Assembly: GCF_029407905.1 (NCBI RefSeq)
Contig: NC_073634.1
Location: 27,789,501-27,853,500 of the forward strand
Source: Bubalus kerabau
Taxonomy: Eukaryota; Chordata; Mammalia; Artiodactyla; Bovidae
Length of the DNA: 64,000 nt
Direction: 5' to 3'
Shown here: positions 38,289-49,410 of the stretch, piece by piece
How the letters are laid out: each line of letters begins with the position of its first letter
How positions within the stretch are numbered: position 1 is the stretch's first letter
Program-made: the position numbers and the translations under genes
The notes under the pieces: model-generated
What the model was told of the DNA's origin: nothing
Databases searched by the model: none
What the model saw: the letters and a program-made list of their open reading frames with translations, nothing else

Positions 38289-38605
38289 ATGTCTGCAAGC
38301 TTCCCTGGAGGCTCAGCAGTAAAAATGACAATGCAGAGAACAAAAGAATTTGAATTCCTTAATGGAGAGCAGTATTTGAGTTTAAATCCTCAATTCTGAT
38401 ACAAGAGAAGTGTGTGTGTGGCCATAGCTATGCATATTTTTCCTTCATTCATTTTGCTGTGTAGGAGACCACCTGCCACGTAGGAGACTCAGGTTCAATC
38501 CCTGAGCCAGGAAGATCCACTGAAGAAGGAAATGGCAACCCAGTTGAGTATTTGTGCCTGGAAAATTTCATGGGGTTGCAAGAGCCGGACATAACCTAGT
38601 GACTA
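38289..38605 (+). mobile_element. Bov-tA SINE split by a local inverted copy
   Basis: Decayed head at 38289-38340; tRNA head remainder and tail at about 38461-38605. Between them lies about 120 bases that match, inverted, the region near 37412-37500 (see finding). Confidence 0.75.
38341..38460 (-). repeat. Local inverted duplicate, inserted copy
   Basis: Inverted copy of 37412-37500, with about 26 extra bases (38404-38428, containing gtgtgtgtgtggccatagct). It lies within a Bov-tA. Confidence 0.78.
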
Positions 38606-39269
38606 AACCACCACCACGATACCACTTCAAAATCTCAGCAGCTGAGGAATGTCTGGGAGAACTGCAAAAATCCCAAAGTTTAGGTATAAGTGTGGAATTG
38701 GTAAAGGCAAAATAAAAGTTAACGACAGAATGGGACAATGTAGTCATGCTTGTGGGTGGCATTTCACAAGTCTGTGGCAGGCTCAACGGCATGGGGCAGC
38801 AAATTACTAGTTTACTTACAGGGGCAGAACTGACATGCCCAGTCCTCCAAGTACAGATGGGTCTGGAAAAGCAGGAAGCAAAACACCATATGAAAGCATG
38901 CTGAACAAACAGAGAAGTGTATGAAACCTTCTCTGACCAAAGTGTAATTCTTCCAGAACATCCCATTAATGCTTCAACCCATGTTACTTCCTCTTCAGCT
39001 CTGACATTTCTCAACCTGGCCCTTCTAAATAATGCAATGATAAACTATTAAATAACTGCACTTATTTGCTTACATGTGAGTAAGTGCACAACTGTGAAGT
39101 TTTGCAATTTAAAAACTGTATTGAAAATCTGAGTTCCTTATACACTCGTTCCAAGTCTTCCTTCCTGACATGCAGGGCACCTAAAAGCAACATCTGATTT
39201 TTATGTGACCTACAAAAAGGACCCCAAAACATTTTTAAGAGAAATCCTTCATGCTTTCTGATGTTACAA

Positions 39270-39291
39270 TAAAAAAAAAAAAAAAAAAAAA
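39270..39291. repeat. Poly(A) tract
   Basis: Run of 21-22 A without an adjoining recognisable retroposon. A similar A run lies at 37187-37203. Confidence 0.9.
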
Positions 39292-39355
39292 GTAAATCCA
39301 AAGGGTGCTGAATCAAAAAGTCTGAAAATCAGGTTTCTGAGGCCTGATCTGACAC

Positions 39356-39465
39356 TAGGGTGACTAACTGTACCAGATCACCTGAGACTAAGAGATTTCT
39401 CAGGATGGGAGTACAGTTAGTGCTAAAACCAAGGAAGTTCCAGCCAAACCAGGGCTAGCTGGGCT
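39356..39465. mobile_element. Possible hAT-type MITE remnant
   Basis: The gggtgactaactgtacc start and the inner part resemble an old mammalian MITE whose far end would be its inverted copy; the right end is degraded. Confidence 0.35.
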
Positions 39466-41133
39466 CCATATGGGGGATGATGGCTAAATCACAACCCACT
39501 GGGAGCAAAGTTGCAAACATTTGGATAGAATGAAGGATGTAGAAAGAGGCAAGGTAAGCCAGAAGGCCTCCAGGGCCCTTTAGTTGTCATTTATTACAAC
39601 CCTATGAAATATTTATACCAGGTTTGATTGGAATGTATATTGCATACCGTAAGTGTACACTTATGTAGGGTCAGAGGGCACTGGGATTATTTTGTGAAGC
39701 TATGCATTAAATTTATTAAATTTGGAGCTATATAAGCTTTAATAGTAAAACAGAGCTAGGAGTTTTTAGTTTTTTTAATTTTCATTTCTATAGCAAAGAG
39801 GAAAAATAAGCTGCTTCTAGAAAATACCAAGCCAACAGAGAAAATTCTTCCAATATCCACATCCAACTTAACCCCATTTCTCCTCCTCCCAAATCACTGG
39901 AGACCTAGGACATCTGGACGAAAGTTTAAAAACAGAACATATTATTTTGACTTACTGATAGCCACTATGAAAGAATACATTTCCACATTTTTAAGAAAGT
40001 AAGAACTTAGAAACATGTTTTACAAGTAACTATAAAACCCTACAGAAAAGTAAAGGCAACTACAGCTACCGGCAAAAACAATAGAGTTGTAAAAGAAAAA
40101 AGATAAGATCTTGAATTGTTAGAGTATGTTCACTTTCAAATATGTTCCCTAACTTTGGAACTTTATCCTGAAGAATCCCACTTCAGAGAACAACAAAATA
40201 AGTTACATGTAAGATCAAGTCACAAAAGCTCAGGGGTGATAAAATGAGAACAAACATTTGGACTTCCTCTTTCCTCCTCGGGCGTTCTAATTTAAGATAA
40301 TATCTGACCTACTGGGACTAATACAGGTCCTATCGAAAGCATTTCTGCCATGAAGATTGAGTGATGAGGAATCTCTGAAAGTACAACTATGAAAGAAGTG
40401 TTACTCAGTTACTATTTTTTAAGGCAATAACACCAGGGAAGCTTAGAAGAAAACTCCGTCAATCCGAAAAACCTACAATATCCATGATGTATACTTTTTT
40501 CAGTCATGAATGAGCCAGTCTACCAGGTCTCATCAGCATCTAAAGTACAGCGGGGGTTGGACCATCACTGGCATCTATCTAATATGCTCCTTTATGAGAA
40601 CTGGGCCTGTGAAAAGTCTGACATCACCAAGAGATTTCTTACTAGTTACTTCAGGGCAGCCTCAAAGTCTGCTTGTGTATTCACACAGGTGGCTCCGCAC
40701 ACACACGTCCAGGCATAGGTTTCCCCCTGCCTCTTCCGAAAGTAGTTTCTCTTCCCAGATCAGTCAACAGTTTGTGCCCAAGTCTATCACAAATGCTGTG
40801 GGGACATGAAGGTGTGTGCGAGAGAGGGGATCCAGGCCTTCAGGATAGTTAAACCTGACTTGGGGAGATAAGACATATTCTCATGAGGAGTTCCCAGTGC
40901 CAGCAAAATGGATGGCTGTCTTATTAGGAATATGGGGATGCTATCACTTGGCTATTACTTGCATAAATGACAAAGCTTTCATCAAAATAGGTAAGAAATC
41001 CATGCTATCTATTTCAAATATATTGGAGTACAATGAATATACAATAAACAAATACAATAAACAAACGAATTGGAGTATGTAATAAGTAACATACCAGTGT
41101 GCAATAGTAGGCAAGATGAGGCAAGAATCCTGT

Positions 41134-41268
41134 TTTCGGGGTTTTTGTTTGTTTGCTTTTTGGTTACACTGTGGGGCACGTGGGATCTTAGTTCCCTGAC
41201 CAGGGATTGAACCCATGCCCCCTACCGTGGAAGCTCAGAGTCTTAATCACTAGACCACCAGGGAAGTC
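41134..41268 (-). mobile_element. CHR-type SINE in the KCNG3 3' UTR
   Basis: Head at 41268, A-rich end at 41134, so it lies in the same strand sense as the KCNG3 transcript. Confidence 0.87.
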
Positions 41269-42314
41269 CTGGGATGAGAGTCTTAATGATCAAAACATTA
41301 CCTAAACTCAGGAAAGGAAGTCAGGGAAGAGGAATGGTTTTGCTATTATTACCTCAACAGGGGCAACAGCAAAGGAGAGTGGCTTCTCAAGGCTTTTCTT
41401 GAAACCCAGGGGTGTGTTAAGAAATAAGCTGCTAGACTAGGTTCTCAGAGGTTCAGGTTTTAATCCTAACTCCTTCACAATCACATCCTCTCTTGCCCTG
41501 GTTTTCTACCTATACTTAAGGTTTGAACTAGATGATGGCTAATATTCCCTTAATGAACACTTCTGGTAACCCTTTCCTTGATAAATATATCCCCTTTCAA
41601 TCTCCTCTGCTCCCTCTCCCATCCCCATTAAATTACAATGTATAATATTAAATTATTCATGAATCAATGACTTTAGTTTTTTGTGTTTATATATTGCTGG
41701 CTTTACGGCAACTGGTTAACAAAGCAAAATTCTAGTTCAGATTGTTAACATCATCAGTTTACATTAACCAGTCCTAATAACCTAGCCAGATTAGTGTGGC
41801 ATATTACTCAATGTTGTTACAAGAAGTTTTGGCATAGCTATAATTGCCAATGGTGAAGATCTACTCAAATACTGATGTATTCATCGCTTTTAGCTGGTTT
41901 AAAATTGGCTTAGCTACACAGCAACCAAGAGTAAGAAAATGTTTCATTTCTTTTTTAAGACAATCCAGTGACAACATCTAAGTATGACTTTGGTATAAAA
42001 TGGTTACATAAATATCCTTTCATCTTAAGTCTTATTAAACACATGGTGTTTAGTAAAAAAAAAAATAAAAACCAATAAGAGCAGAAGAAGATAAATATGG
42101 GTTGCAATATCAAACTATTTCTATTATCATTTTAATGTTGGAAATCTTATTTGGACATCTGAATGTTAGGACAATTAACATCTAGTAGCAGCAATGAATT
42201 CAAATAAAACGAAGTCCAATAAAATGCAAAACAATACAACATTCTTTTTAAGTCATTTCAAGACAGAGAAAAAAGAAATCCAAAAAGGAAAAGAAAGAAC
42301 ATACTCAAGCTTCC

Positions 42315-42377
42315 ATATCATATTATGGTATGATAAGGTATGATATCATACCATATTATACTATGGTATGATAAGGA
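42315..42377. repeat. Palindromic/tandem AT-rich element in the KCNG3 3' UTR
   Basis: The unit atggtatgataagg occurs at 42325-42338 and again at 42364-42377. Between them lies a perfect 16-bp palindrome, ggtatgatatcatacc, at 42337-42352. In RNA this could fold into a stable hairpin. It could be a chance AT-rich simple structure. Confidence 0.6.
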
Positions 42378-42984
42378 GAATAAGAACAAAAATAAATCAG
42401 ATAATTGAGAAATATGCCGGAGAAGTTTTTCAAATACTATTCTTGCTTGTATCTACTAGCTCCACTCTACATTTTAAAATTTGGCCAAATTTTCAAAGTA
42501 TTTGTTAAACAGTTCCTGCATCTGACATATGTTTCCAGGATACTTCTGACATTGATATAAGAGATTATAAAACATTTAGAAATGAAAATGTTACTCTCCA
42601 ACAAAAAACACTGTAACTTCCAAGCTTCTTCTGTATTCACAAGATGGAAGAACATTTGGAAAATAGTAGCTTTCAGTTTTAAAATGTTCAAATAATATAC
42701 TTTAAAACAAACACAAAAAGTGTAATTGTTCAAGGCAGGGAAGAGACAAGTCTAAATAAGATCTCAAAATTTATTCTAGGAGACATTCCCTTTCCTTTGC
42801 AGTCTCAATCTTCTATACTCCGTAATAAGTAAATTCTTTTATCCCTTCAGCTGGGAAGGACAACCTTTACTCTACCAAGGTGATGACGGGACCACTGCAG
42901 TGCTCACCCAGCAAGAAACACATAAATATGAAGTAGCGTCAACTAGATCAAATGAAGAGTATGCAAGCATTGCTTTGCAACGCA

Positions 42985-43630
42985 TTAATTTAGGAACTCA
43001 GCGGAGAGGCTCCTACTATATCTAGCTGATCTAAACTTGAGCTCATGATAACACTGCACGAAGCTATGGTAGATAAAAGTGATAGGTAGCGCCAAAAGAA
43101 CAATTCCACTGACAACACAAACTCCTCCAAGAATTCTTCCAGGCACTGTGATAGGATACATATCTCCATAGCCAACTGTAGTCATAGAGATAATCACCCA
43201 CCAGCAGGCAGCGGGGATGCTGGCGAAGTCCTTGTTGGATGTTTCCAGGTCCAACCCATGTTCAAGAAGCTGAGAAAGTGCACTAAAGATTGCCATGGCA
43301 ACACAAATGAAGACAAGTAACATAACCATCTCTCGGTAGCATCGTTTGAGAGTCAAACCAAGTGTCTGAAGACCAATGAAGTGACGGGCCAGCTTAATCA
43401 CCCAAAAAATCCTCATCATTCTAAGCACCCGCAAGGTGACGCCAGCCCTCTGGAGTTGAGAGTTCTCGCCTGTAAATACGGTCATTAACACGGAGATGTA
43501 ATACGGTGTGATTGCCAGTAAATCAATGATGTTCAGAGGTCTCTTGACAAACTCACACTTGTTTTTGGAGACGATGAACCTCACGATGCACTCCGCAGTG
43601 AACCAACCTATGCAGATAGCTTCAATTATC
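42985..43630 (-). CDS. KCNG3: KCNG3 (Kv6.3/Kv10.1) last coding exon, residues for S2 to C-terminus
   Basis: Modulatory ('silent') alpha subunit of voltage-gated K+ channels; in this family it does not form channels alone but co-assembles with Kv2 subunits in the plasma membrane. The exon starts after a strong acceptor (long pyrimidine tract then gacag, AG at 43631-43632) with one base finishing a split codon, then 214 residues and a TAA at 42985. Exon residues: S2 about 1-20, S3 33-52, S4 66-84 with spaced Arg (LRVLRMMRIFWVIKLARHF), S5 100-122, pore loop 134-150, filter TTVGYGD 150-156, S6 168-190. The S6 hinge reads LPIT and lacks the second proline of the PXP motif of conducting Kv channels, as expected for KvS subunits. 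The C-terminus SLSAEFLN fits KCNG3 (human ends STEFLN, from memory). The family length of about 436 leaves about 222 residues for exon 1, not in this window. Frame is open throughout. Confidence 0.97.
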
Positions 43631-44399
43631 CTGTCAAGAGAACAAAAGAAGAATTGATCATTTTAATTTTAAGCATTTTAATAGCTCTTAGATTTCTTCA
43701 GATAGTACTACACTAACATACTAATTTAGTTACTTTTCCAGAAAACATAAAAGAACAGACAGTATCACCAACATCATCAGACCCACCAGGATGCAACAGA
43801 ACAACAAATACTTCAACAAATGAAAACTGAACTTGATGAAGTTCTTATTAATATACAGCATGTAACACCATTAAAAAATTTGTTTGCTTATTACTAATAC
43901 TGTAGAAAAATCTATCTCTTACATGGTGGCCTGAATTAACTTATACTCAGCTTGCCACAATATGAAATGTTATTCCATGAGGATAGTGGTTCTCTACTGC
44001 GATGTAAGTTATTAGGTGAATCAGAAGGACATGGTTCCTACAGACAGAGGACATACCCAAGTTTTTGATTATTTATTTCTTGGTAAATAAGAGTGAACTC
44101 AAGATCATTTCCTAAAATGTTACTGTTATTTCTTTTTCTCTACAGGCTTGTGTGGGAGACACTGAATCTGAGCCTGCTTCTAAAAGCTTTGCAGGAATGC
44201 CAGTGCCTTCTCCAGGACAGCACCAGATCATGACCATCCTTATCATGAGTGTCACAGTGGAAAAAAGGCTGAAGATTCCTACAATGGAGCAAAATAATCA
44301 CTAGAATTTTCCCAACGACCCAACAAGTTTGCTTGTTTGTTTTCCATAGCTGTTTTCATGCATCATGTATTTTTTTAAGTATAAGGTCACATTTTACCT

Positions 44400-44675
44400 G
44401 CTGCTGCTGCTGCTAAGTCGCTTCAGTCGTGTCCAACTCTGTGCAACCCCATAGACGGCAGCTCACCAGGCTCCCCCGTCCCTGGGATTCTCCAGGCAAG
44501 AACACTGGAGTGGGTTGCCATTTCCTTCTCCAATGCATGAAAGTGAAAAGTGGAAGTGAAGTTGCACAGTCATGTACGACTCTTCACGACCCCATGGACT
44601 GCAGCTTACCAGGCTCCTCCTTCCATGGGATTTTCCAAGCAAGAGTACTGGAGTGGGGTGCCATTGCCTTCTCCG
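44400..44675 (+). mobile_element. BOV-A2 SINE in KCNG3 intron
   Basis: Complete dimer beginning with (gct)n. Imperfect 12-bp TSD at 44388-44399 and 44676-44687 (cacattttacct / cacatattacct). It lies about 0.8 kb upstream of the KCNG3 exon in the direction of transcription. Confidence 0.93.
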
Positions 44676-44895
44676 CACATATTACCTAGATCAGTATTTA
44701 CCAACCTTTTCACATTACTGCACACACAGAAAAGCATGTAATTAATAGAGCATACTGGCATCAGGGGTAGCATTTCTGAAATGGAAGCCACCAGCCTTAC
44801 CTCAGAATACTGGTTAGGAAGCCCTGATAAAGAGTGAGAGGTAAGGCTAAAGTGATTTTTAATTAAATTACATTTTAAAATTCAAAGTTATAATA

Positions 44896-45108
44896 GAGAC
44901 TTCCCTGGTGGTCCAGTTGGTTAAGAATCTGTCTTCCAATGCAGTGGACGCAGGTTTGATTCCTGCTTGGGGAACTAAGATCTCACATGCCTCAGAGCAA
45001 CTGAGCCCGCATCACAACTAGAGAGTCCGCACACCATGACGAAAGATCCTGTGTGCTGTAACTAAGATTCAACGCAGCTTAATAAGTAAATAAATCTGTA
45101 TTTTAAGA
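44896..45108 (+). mobile_element. CHR-type SINE
   Basis: Complete, A-rich tail (aataagtaaataaat). Confidence 0.87.
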
Positions 45109-45350
45109 CATAGTAATCATTATACCATCATTCATTTTTTCCCACTTAATTCAGTCTTGCTACTGACCTAGACCCAAACCTGAGAGGTACAACGGAGAGA
45201 GAAGAAAATAAAGCAGGTGGGATGGTAAGGTTTGTGGGGTGACAATTTGAAAAGAATTACCCACGGTGCATTGCACAGAACACAAACTGCACTGGGTGTT
45301 ACTCATGAAGATTAATAAATAAAATGAATCATGTTCCCCTACTACAGATG

Positions 45351-45531
45351 CTGGGAAAGACTGAGGGCAGGAGGAGAAGGGGGCGATAGAGGATGAGATG
45401 GTTGGATGGCATCACTGACTCAATGGATGTGAGTTTGAGCAAACTCCGGGAGATGGTGAAGGACAAGGAAGCCCGGCACGCTGTAATCCATGGGGTCACA
45501 AACAGTCAGATACAACTTAGCCACTGAACAA
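45351..45531 (+). mobile_element. BovB 3' end
   Basis: BovB 3' end from gactgagggcaggaggagaa to a decayed tail ending in aacaacaacaat. Confidence 0.85.
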
Positions 45532-45756
45532 CAACAATCTCCTTACAGGGGTTCCCAGAGCCACAGAGATTAATTTTATTTATTTCTTGAATAGGTGATA
45601 CATTCACATGGTTTAAATTTCAAAGGTTAAAAAAAGTATAGAGTACCCTATTCCCCCAGCACTCAGTTCCCCAGTGTTCATCTCAGTCCCGATTCCTCAG
45701 GGCCCTGGTTAGAAGGGCAAGAGCCACTGACCACCAAGAAAGCAGAAACCTAAGTG

Positions 45757-46174
45757 TATTAATTTCTTGAGGCTACTGTAAAAACTTGGTGGCTTAAGAC
45801 TAGAGAAATCTACTTTTTCACAAATCCAGAGGTTGGAAGTGCCAAATCATTATCATCAAGCCAAAATCAAGGGTGAGGAGGACCCACTCCCTCCGGAGGC
45901 TCCAGGGTAGAATCCATTCCTCACCTCCTCCAGCTCCTGGTTGGCATCCCTTGGCTTGGAGCCACATCACTCCTATCTCTGCCTCTGTGGCCACTGTGTT
46001 AAGTCTCCCTCTGCTTCCACCGTGTAAAGGATACATGTGTAAGGATACACCATGTAAAGATACACTTGATAGCATTTAGAGCCTCTGGGACAACCCAAGA
46101 CACACTCCCATCTCAAAATTCTTAACGTAATCATATCTGCACGATTCCTTTTGCTATATAAGGCAATATCCACC
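45757..46174. repeat. Old interspersed repeat, same kind as 8130-8485
   Basis: attaatttcttgaggctact ... cagaggttggaagtgcc, then cacactcccatctcaaaatt ... aatcatatctgcac. A Bov-tA is inserted at its right end. Confidence 0.5.
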
Positions 46175-46400
46175 AGGGGCTACCCAGGTGGCGCTAGTGG
46201 TAAAGAACCTGCCTGCTAATGCAGGTAGACATAACAGACACAGGTTCAATTCCTGGGTTGGGAAGATCCCCTGGAGGAGGGCACGGCAACCCACTCCACT
46301 ATTCTTGCCTGGAGAATCACATGGACAGAGGAGCCTCTCGGGCTATAGTCCATAGGGTCGCAAAGAGTCAGACACGACTGAAGTGACTTAGCATGCACAG
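46175..46400 (+). mobile_element. Bov-tA SINE
   Basis: Complete head and tail, inserted in an old repeat fragment (45757-46175). Confidence 0.9.
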
Positions 46401-46839
46401 TGTAAACTGGCTACCAGCAATTAGGACCTGCCTTTTTTTGTGGAGAGGAAGGGATTATTTTTCAGCTTACACATAAACCAACCAGGAAGATGAAGTCCAC
46501 AGTGAAAGTAATCCAACCTACTGCCTGGTGAGGGAGGTCAGCCGATGAAATCACAGCTGTCCCTGTTTCTCTATTACCTGCAACTCGGCACATAGACCCC
46601 ATTAATTGGTGGCTGGCAGCAGCTTCTCTGTCCCCATTAGACTATCAATAAAAGCTACTGCCATAATGGCTTCTATGAGCCCCAAGGCTTAGAAAACTGG
46701 GATGGTAATGAAACTCGGTAGATCTAGAAAACAAGAGGCTGAGTTTTTTCAATATGCAGTTTTTATAAACATAATAGCATGCATCCCTTCTCCCTGACAA
46801 TGCTCATCAAATACGCCATGCACCCCCCATACCTCTGGC
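46401..46839. other. Unassigned intronic DNA
   Basis: Nothing recognised. Confidence 0.35.
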
Positions 46840-47135
46840 CCTTTGCAGCTAGGCAGGGTCATGTGACCAGTTCTGATCAATGAGCTGTGAGCAAAATGAC
46901 TACAGTTCAGGGCAGCGGCAATGAAGAGTAGGTGGGAATTCTCTTCCCTGCCATGGCAACCTGAAAACCATGTGTCCTAAAAGGCTCCAAGATGGTATGG
47001 TCTCTATCAGCCCAAGTCCCTGCGTATATGTGCAGAGAAAGACAGACATTCCCCATCCTGACTCTGATTGGATATGGTAATGTGAGCAACCAATAAATCT
47101 TTGTTGTGTTAAGCCACCAAGATTTCTAAGTTGGC
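46840..47135. repeat. Old interspersed repeat, copy 2
   Basis: gggtcatgtgaccagttctg ... ccaataaatctttgttgtgt taagccacc, same family as 23180-23520. Confidence 0.55.
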
Positions 47136-47146
47136 TGTTTGTGGTT

Positions 47147-47358
47147 GATGTTGTTTAGTTGCTAAGTCATGTTTGACTCTTTTGCAACTCCAAGGACTGT
47201 AGCCCACCAGGATTCTCTCTGTCCATGGGATTTCCCAGGCAAGAATACTGGAGTGGGTTGCATTTCTTCCTCCAGGGGATCTTCCCGACCCAGGGTTTGA
47301 ACTTGCGTCTCCTGCATTAGCAGATGGATTCTTTACCACTGAGCCACCACGGAAGCCT
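47147..47358 (-). mobile_element. Bov-tA SINE
   Basis: Antisense, complete; directly follows an old repeat ending near 47135. Confidence 0.9.
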
Positions 47359-48249
47359 ATCCAAGGTAATAAACTGGTAAATTCAGTAAGTAATAATATA
47401 TGCACTCAAAAGGGATTGCAAAAGTACAAAGCAACCATAATAATAGTTTTCTTAGATCAGCTGCGGGTCTTTCCCGTTCCCAAGCTAAAGTATGATGTCT
47501 CCTCTCCAGCCAGACATGAACAAGAGCTCTGGACCTGATGCAGAGAGCCCTGCTGCTGTTCTTGCTCTGATCTTCTAAGGGCTCTCCCAGCAATAAAATC
47601 CTAAGATTCGATTAAATTAAGAAGAGTAAAAATGCTAATTGTGCCAAAAACACCAGAACATTTTCAGCTAATTACTTCCACTAGCAGCCAAATTGTTCGG
47701 ATTTAAAAGGAGGAAATCCAAATGATGCAAAATAATCTTTCAGTAAGGAAATTTCAAAGAGATAAAGTCATCTGTAATGAGGCCCACTGGGCTCATCCTG
47801 CTCCACCCCCCAAGTCAGACACAGTTTATAAAGAATTCCACGCGAAAGGGATGAATCAGTGAGAAACCCCAGGCATCCCTCTTTCACCAAGGATTATGCC
47901 AAAGCATTCTCCAACAACAAACACTACGAAGCCTGCCAAACCTCCCTATGTTTCCAAATGGCACTGTCACCAAAGCCACCTCCAGCAGCTGATGGAAAAC
48001 TTGAGTGCTGTGTTACCGAGCATTACAGCCAGCGACTGGGTACTCTGTGGGCTACTTGTACAAAAAACAAGTTGGAAAAAAAGAACAGAAGATACTGAAG
48101 GATACCAGACGCCTCAAAGCCCATTCTGATTTCTTTTGAGGCCTAACGATATAGAAGCTAATGAATTTACAGCCTAAAATACAATTCCCACTTATTCAGG
48201 CTTTTCAGCTGGGCAGACATCATCTCATTTAACCTTTTTCAAGAACTCT
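47359..48249. other. Unassigned intronic DNA
   Basis: Nothing recognised besides short open frames without motifs. Confidence 0.35.
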
Positions 48250-48395
48250 AGGGCGCGTGTATTTCCCCTAATACCTCCATTTTACAGATGACAAAACTGA
48301 GGCTGAAAGTTAAACATCTCTTCAAGATCACATAATGAAGAAATTGCTGTGGCACAGGTAATGAAACCCAGATCTACTGGGCTTTGAAGCACTAA
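48250..48395 (-). mobile_element. MIR inside the duplicated segment
   Basis: cattttacagatgacaaaac tgaggc pattern, antisense. A second copy of it is at 51184-51600. Confidence 0.7.
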
Positions 48396-48521
48396 GGAAC
48401 ATCTGAACATGCTTATAATTTTATGGCAATGTTCACTGTTAATATTAAATGATATATGTCAATCTCTTCATCTCCATGGTTGATGTATTAAAGCAGATTT
48501 TTCACACTGCTGGTTCTTAAC
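48257..48521 (+). repeat. Local direct duplicate, source copy
   Basis: This segment (an MIR plus about 125 bases of non-repeat flank) recurs at 51184-51732. The two align end to end by eye at somewhat over 80% identity. It sits in ordinary flanking DNA, so it is read as the source. Confidence 0.85.
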
Positions 48522-49055
48522 CCATAATGGATCAAAATTGACAGAGGTCTTTTTTTTTTGGAAATTAAACAGAAATATTAGAGTGCATCAAAGTATAAAA
48601 CTTTTGCTTCAGTTATATATAACTGTATACTAAATTACGATGAAAAACGTATTCCTTTCTGTAGGCACTGGACGACCTCAAACTTGCTGGCAATCACCAG
48701 TCATTCTAATTCCCCTAACTGATCCCTCATAATAGAAGGCGCTTATGGCAATGACTCAGAGGTTTACAAACAGGCTCCACAGGAGAACAAATGCTTTTAG
48801 TGCTAACGAGTTCTACCACGGCGCCCACTTGCCTGCAAGAGACCAGGACAGGACACAAGAGACCATTAACTATGTCGTGTGAGGTGAACCTCCGCCTCCC
48901 TCTGGGTGCTATCTTCTCATCTTTTTCCCCTCATTATTCTATTTTGAAAAATTTCAAACATGGAACAAATTCATTAATATTTTAAATATACTTGCTTTTC
49001 ACCTATTCACCCCTTTATCCAGGTATTAATCTATCTTTTGGGAGGGATGCATTTT
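48522..49055. other. Unassigned intronic DNA
   Basis: Nothing recognised; the duplicated segment ends at its left border. Confidence 0.35.
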
Positions 49056-49068
49056 AAAGTAAATCCAG

Positions 49069-49410
49069 GACTTCCTTGCTGACACAGTGGATAAGAATCT
49101 GCCTGGTGTTGCAGGAGGCATGGGCTCAATCCCTGGTCCAGGAAGATCCCACATGCTGAGGGGCGGCTAAGCCCCTGCACCACAACTATTGAGCCTGTGT
49201 CCTAGAGGCCGGGAGCCGCAACTACTAAAGCCTGCGTGCCCTAGAGCCTGGGCCGTGCAACAAGAGAAGCCATCAAAATTAGAAGCACTGCAACTAGAGA
49301 AAAGCCGCATAGCAAGGAAGACCCAGAACAGCCAAAAATAATAAATAAATGAAATTATTTTTAAAAAGCAATGAAGATCCAGATGAGCCAAAAATAATTA
49401 ATTTAAAAAT
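49069..49410 (+). mobile_element. CHR-type SINE, long form, with repeated tail
   Basis: TSD aaagtaaatccag at 49056-49068 and 49411-49423. The last ~40 bases (gcaatgaagatccagatgag, then A-rich) repeat the end of the SINE body. Confidence 0.9.

Larger units (their letters stand above)
38606..39574. other. Unassigned DNA past the KCNG3 3' end
   Basis: Contains a poly(A) tract and a possible MITE remnant; otherwise unique-looking. Confidence 0.35.
39575..42984 (-). other. KCNG3: Probable KCNG3 3' UTR
   Basis: This AT-rich stretch follows the KCNG3 stop and holds almost no repeats apart from an antisense CHR-type SINE at 41134-41268. Minus-strand AATAAA signals are present at 42770-42775 (about 210 nt after the stop), 39712-39717 and 39590-39595. 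Either a short UTR or one of about 3.3-3.4 kb is possible. The choice of end is inferred; only the signals are seen. Confidence 0.45.

Noticed and set aside
1..42984. Search for COX7A2L coding exons, the expected minus-strand neighbour
   Set aside because: No stretch resembling its short coding exons was recognised; the gene probably lies left of the window.
47859..48129. Two overlapping plus-strand open frames of 77-79 codons
   Set aside because: No recognisable motif, splice site or Kozak context; both frames are open by composition.
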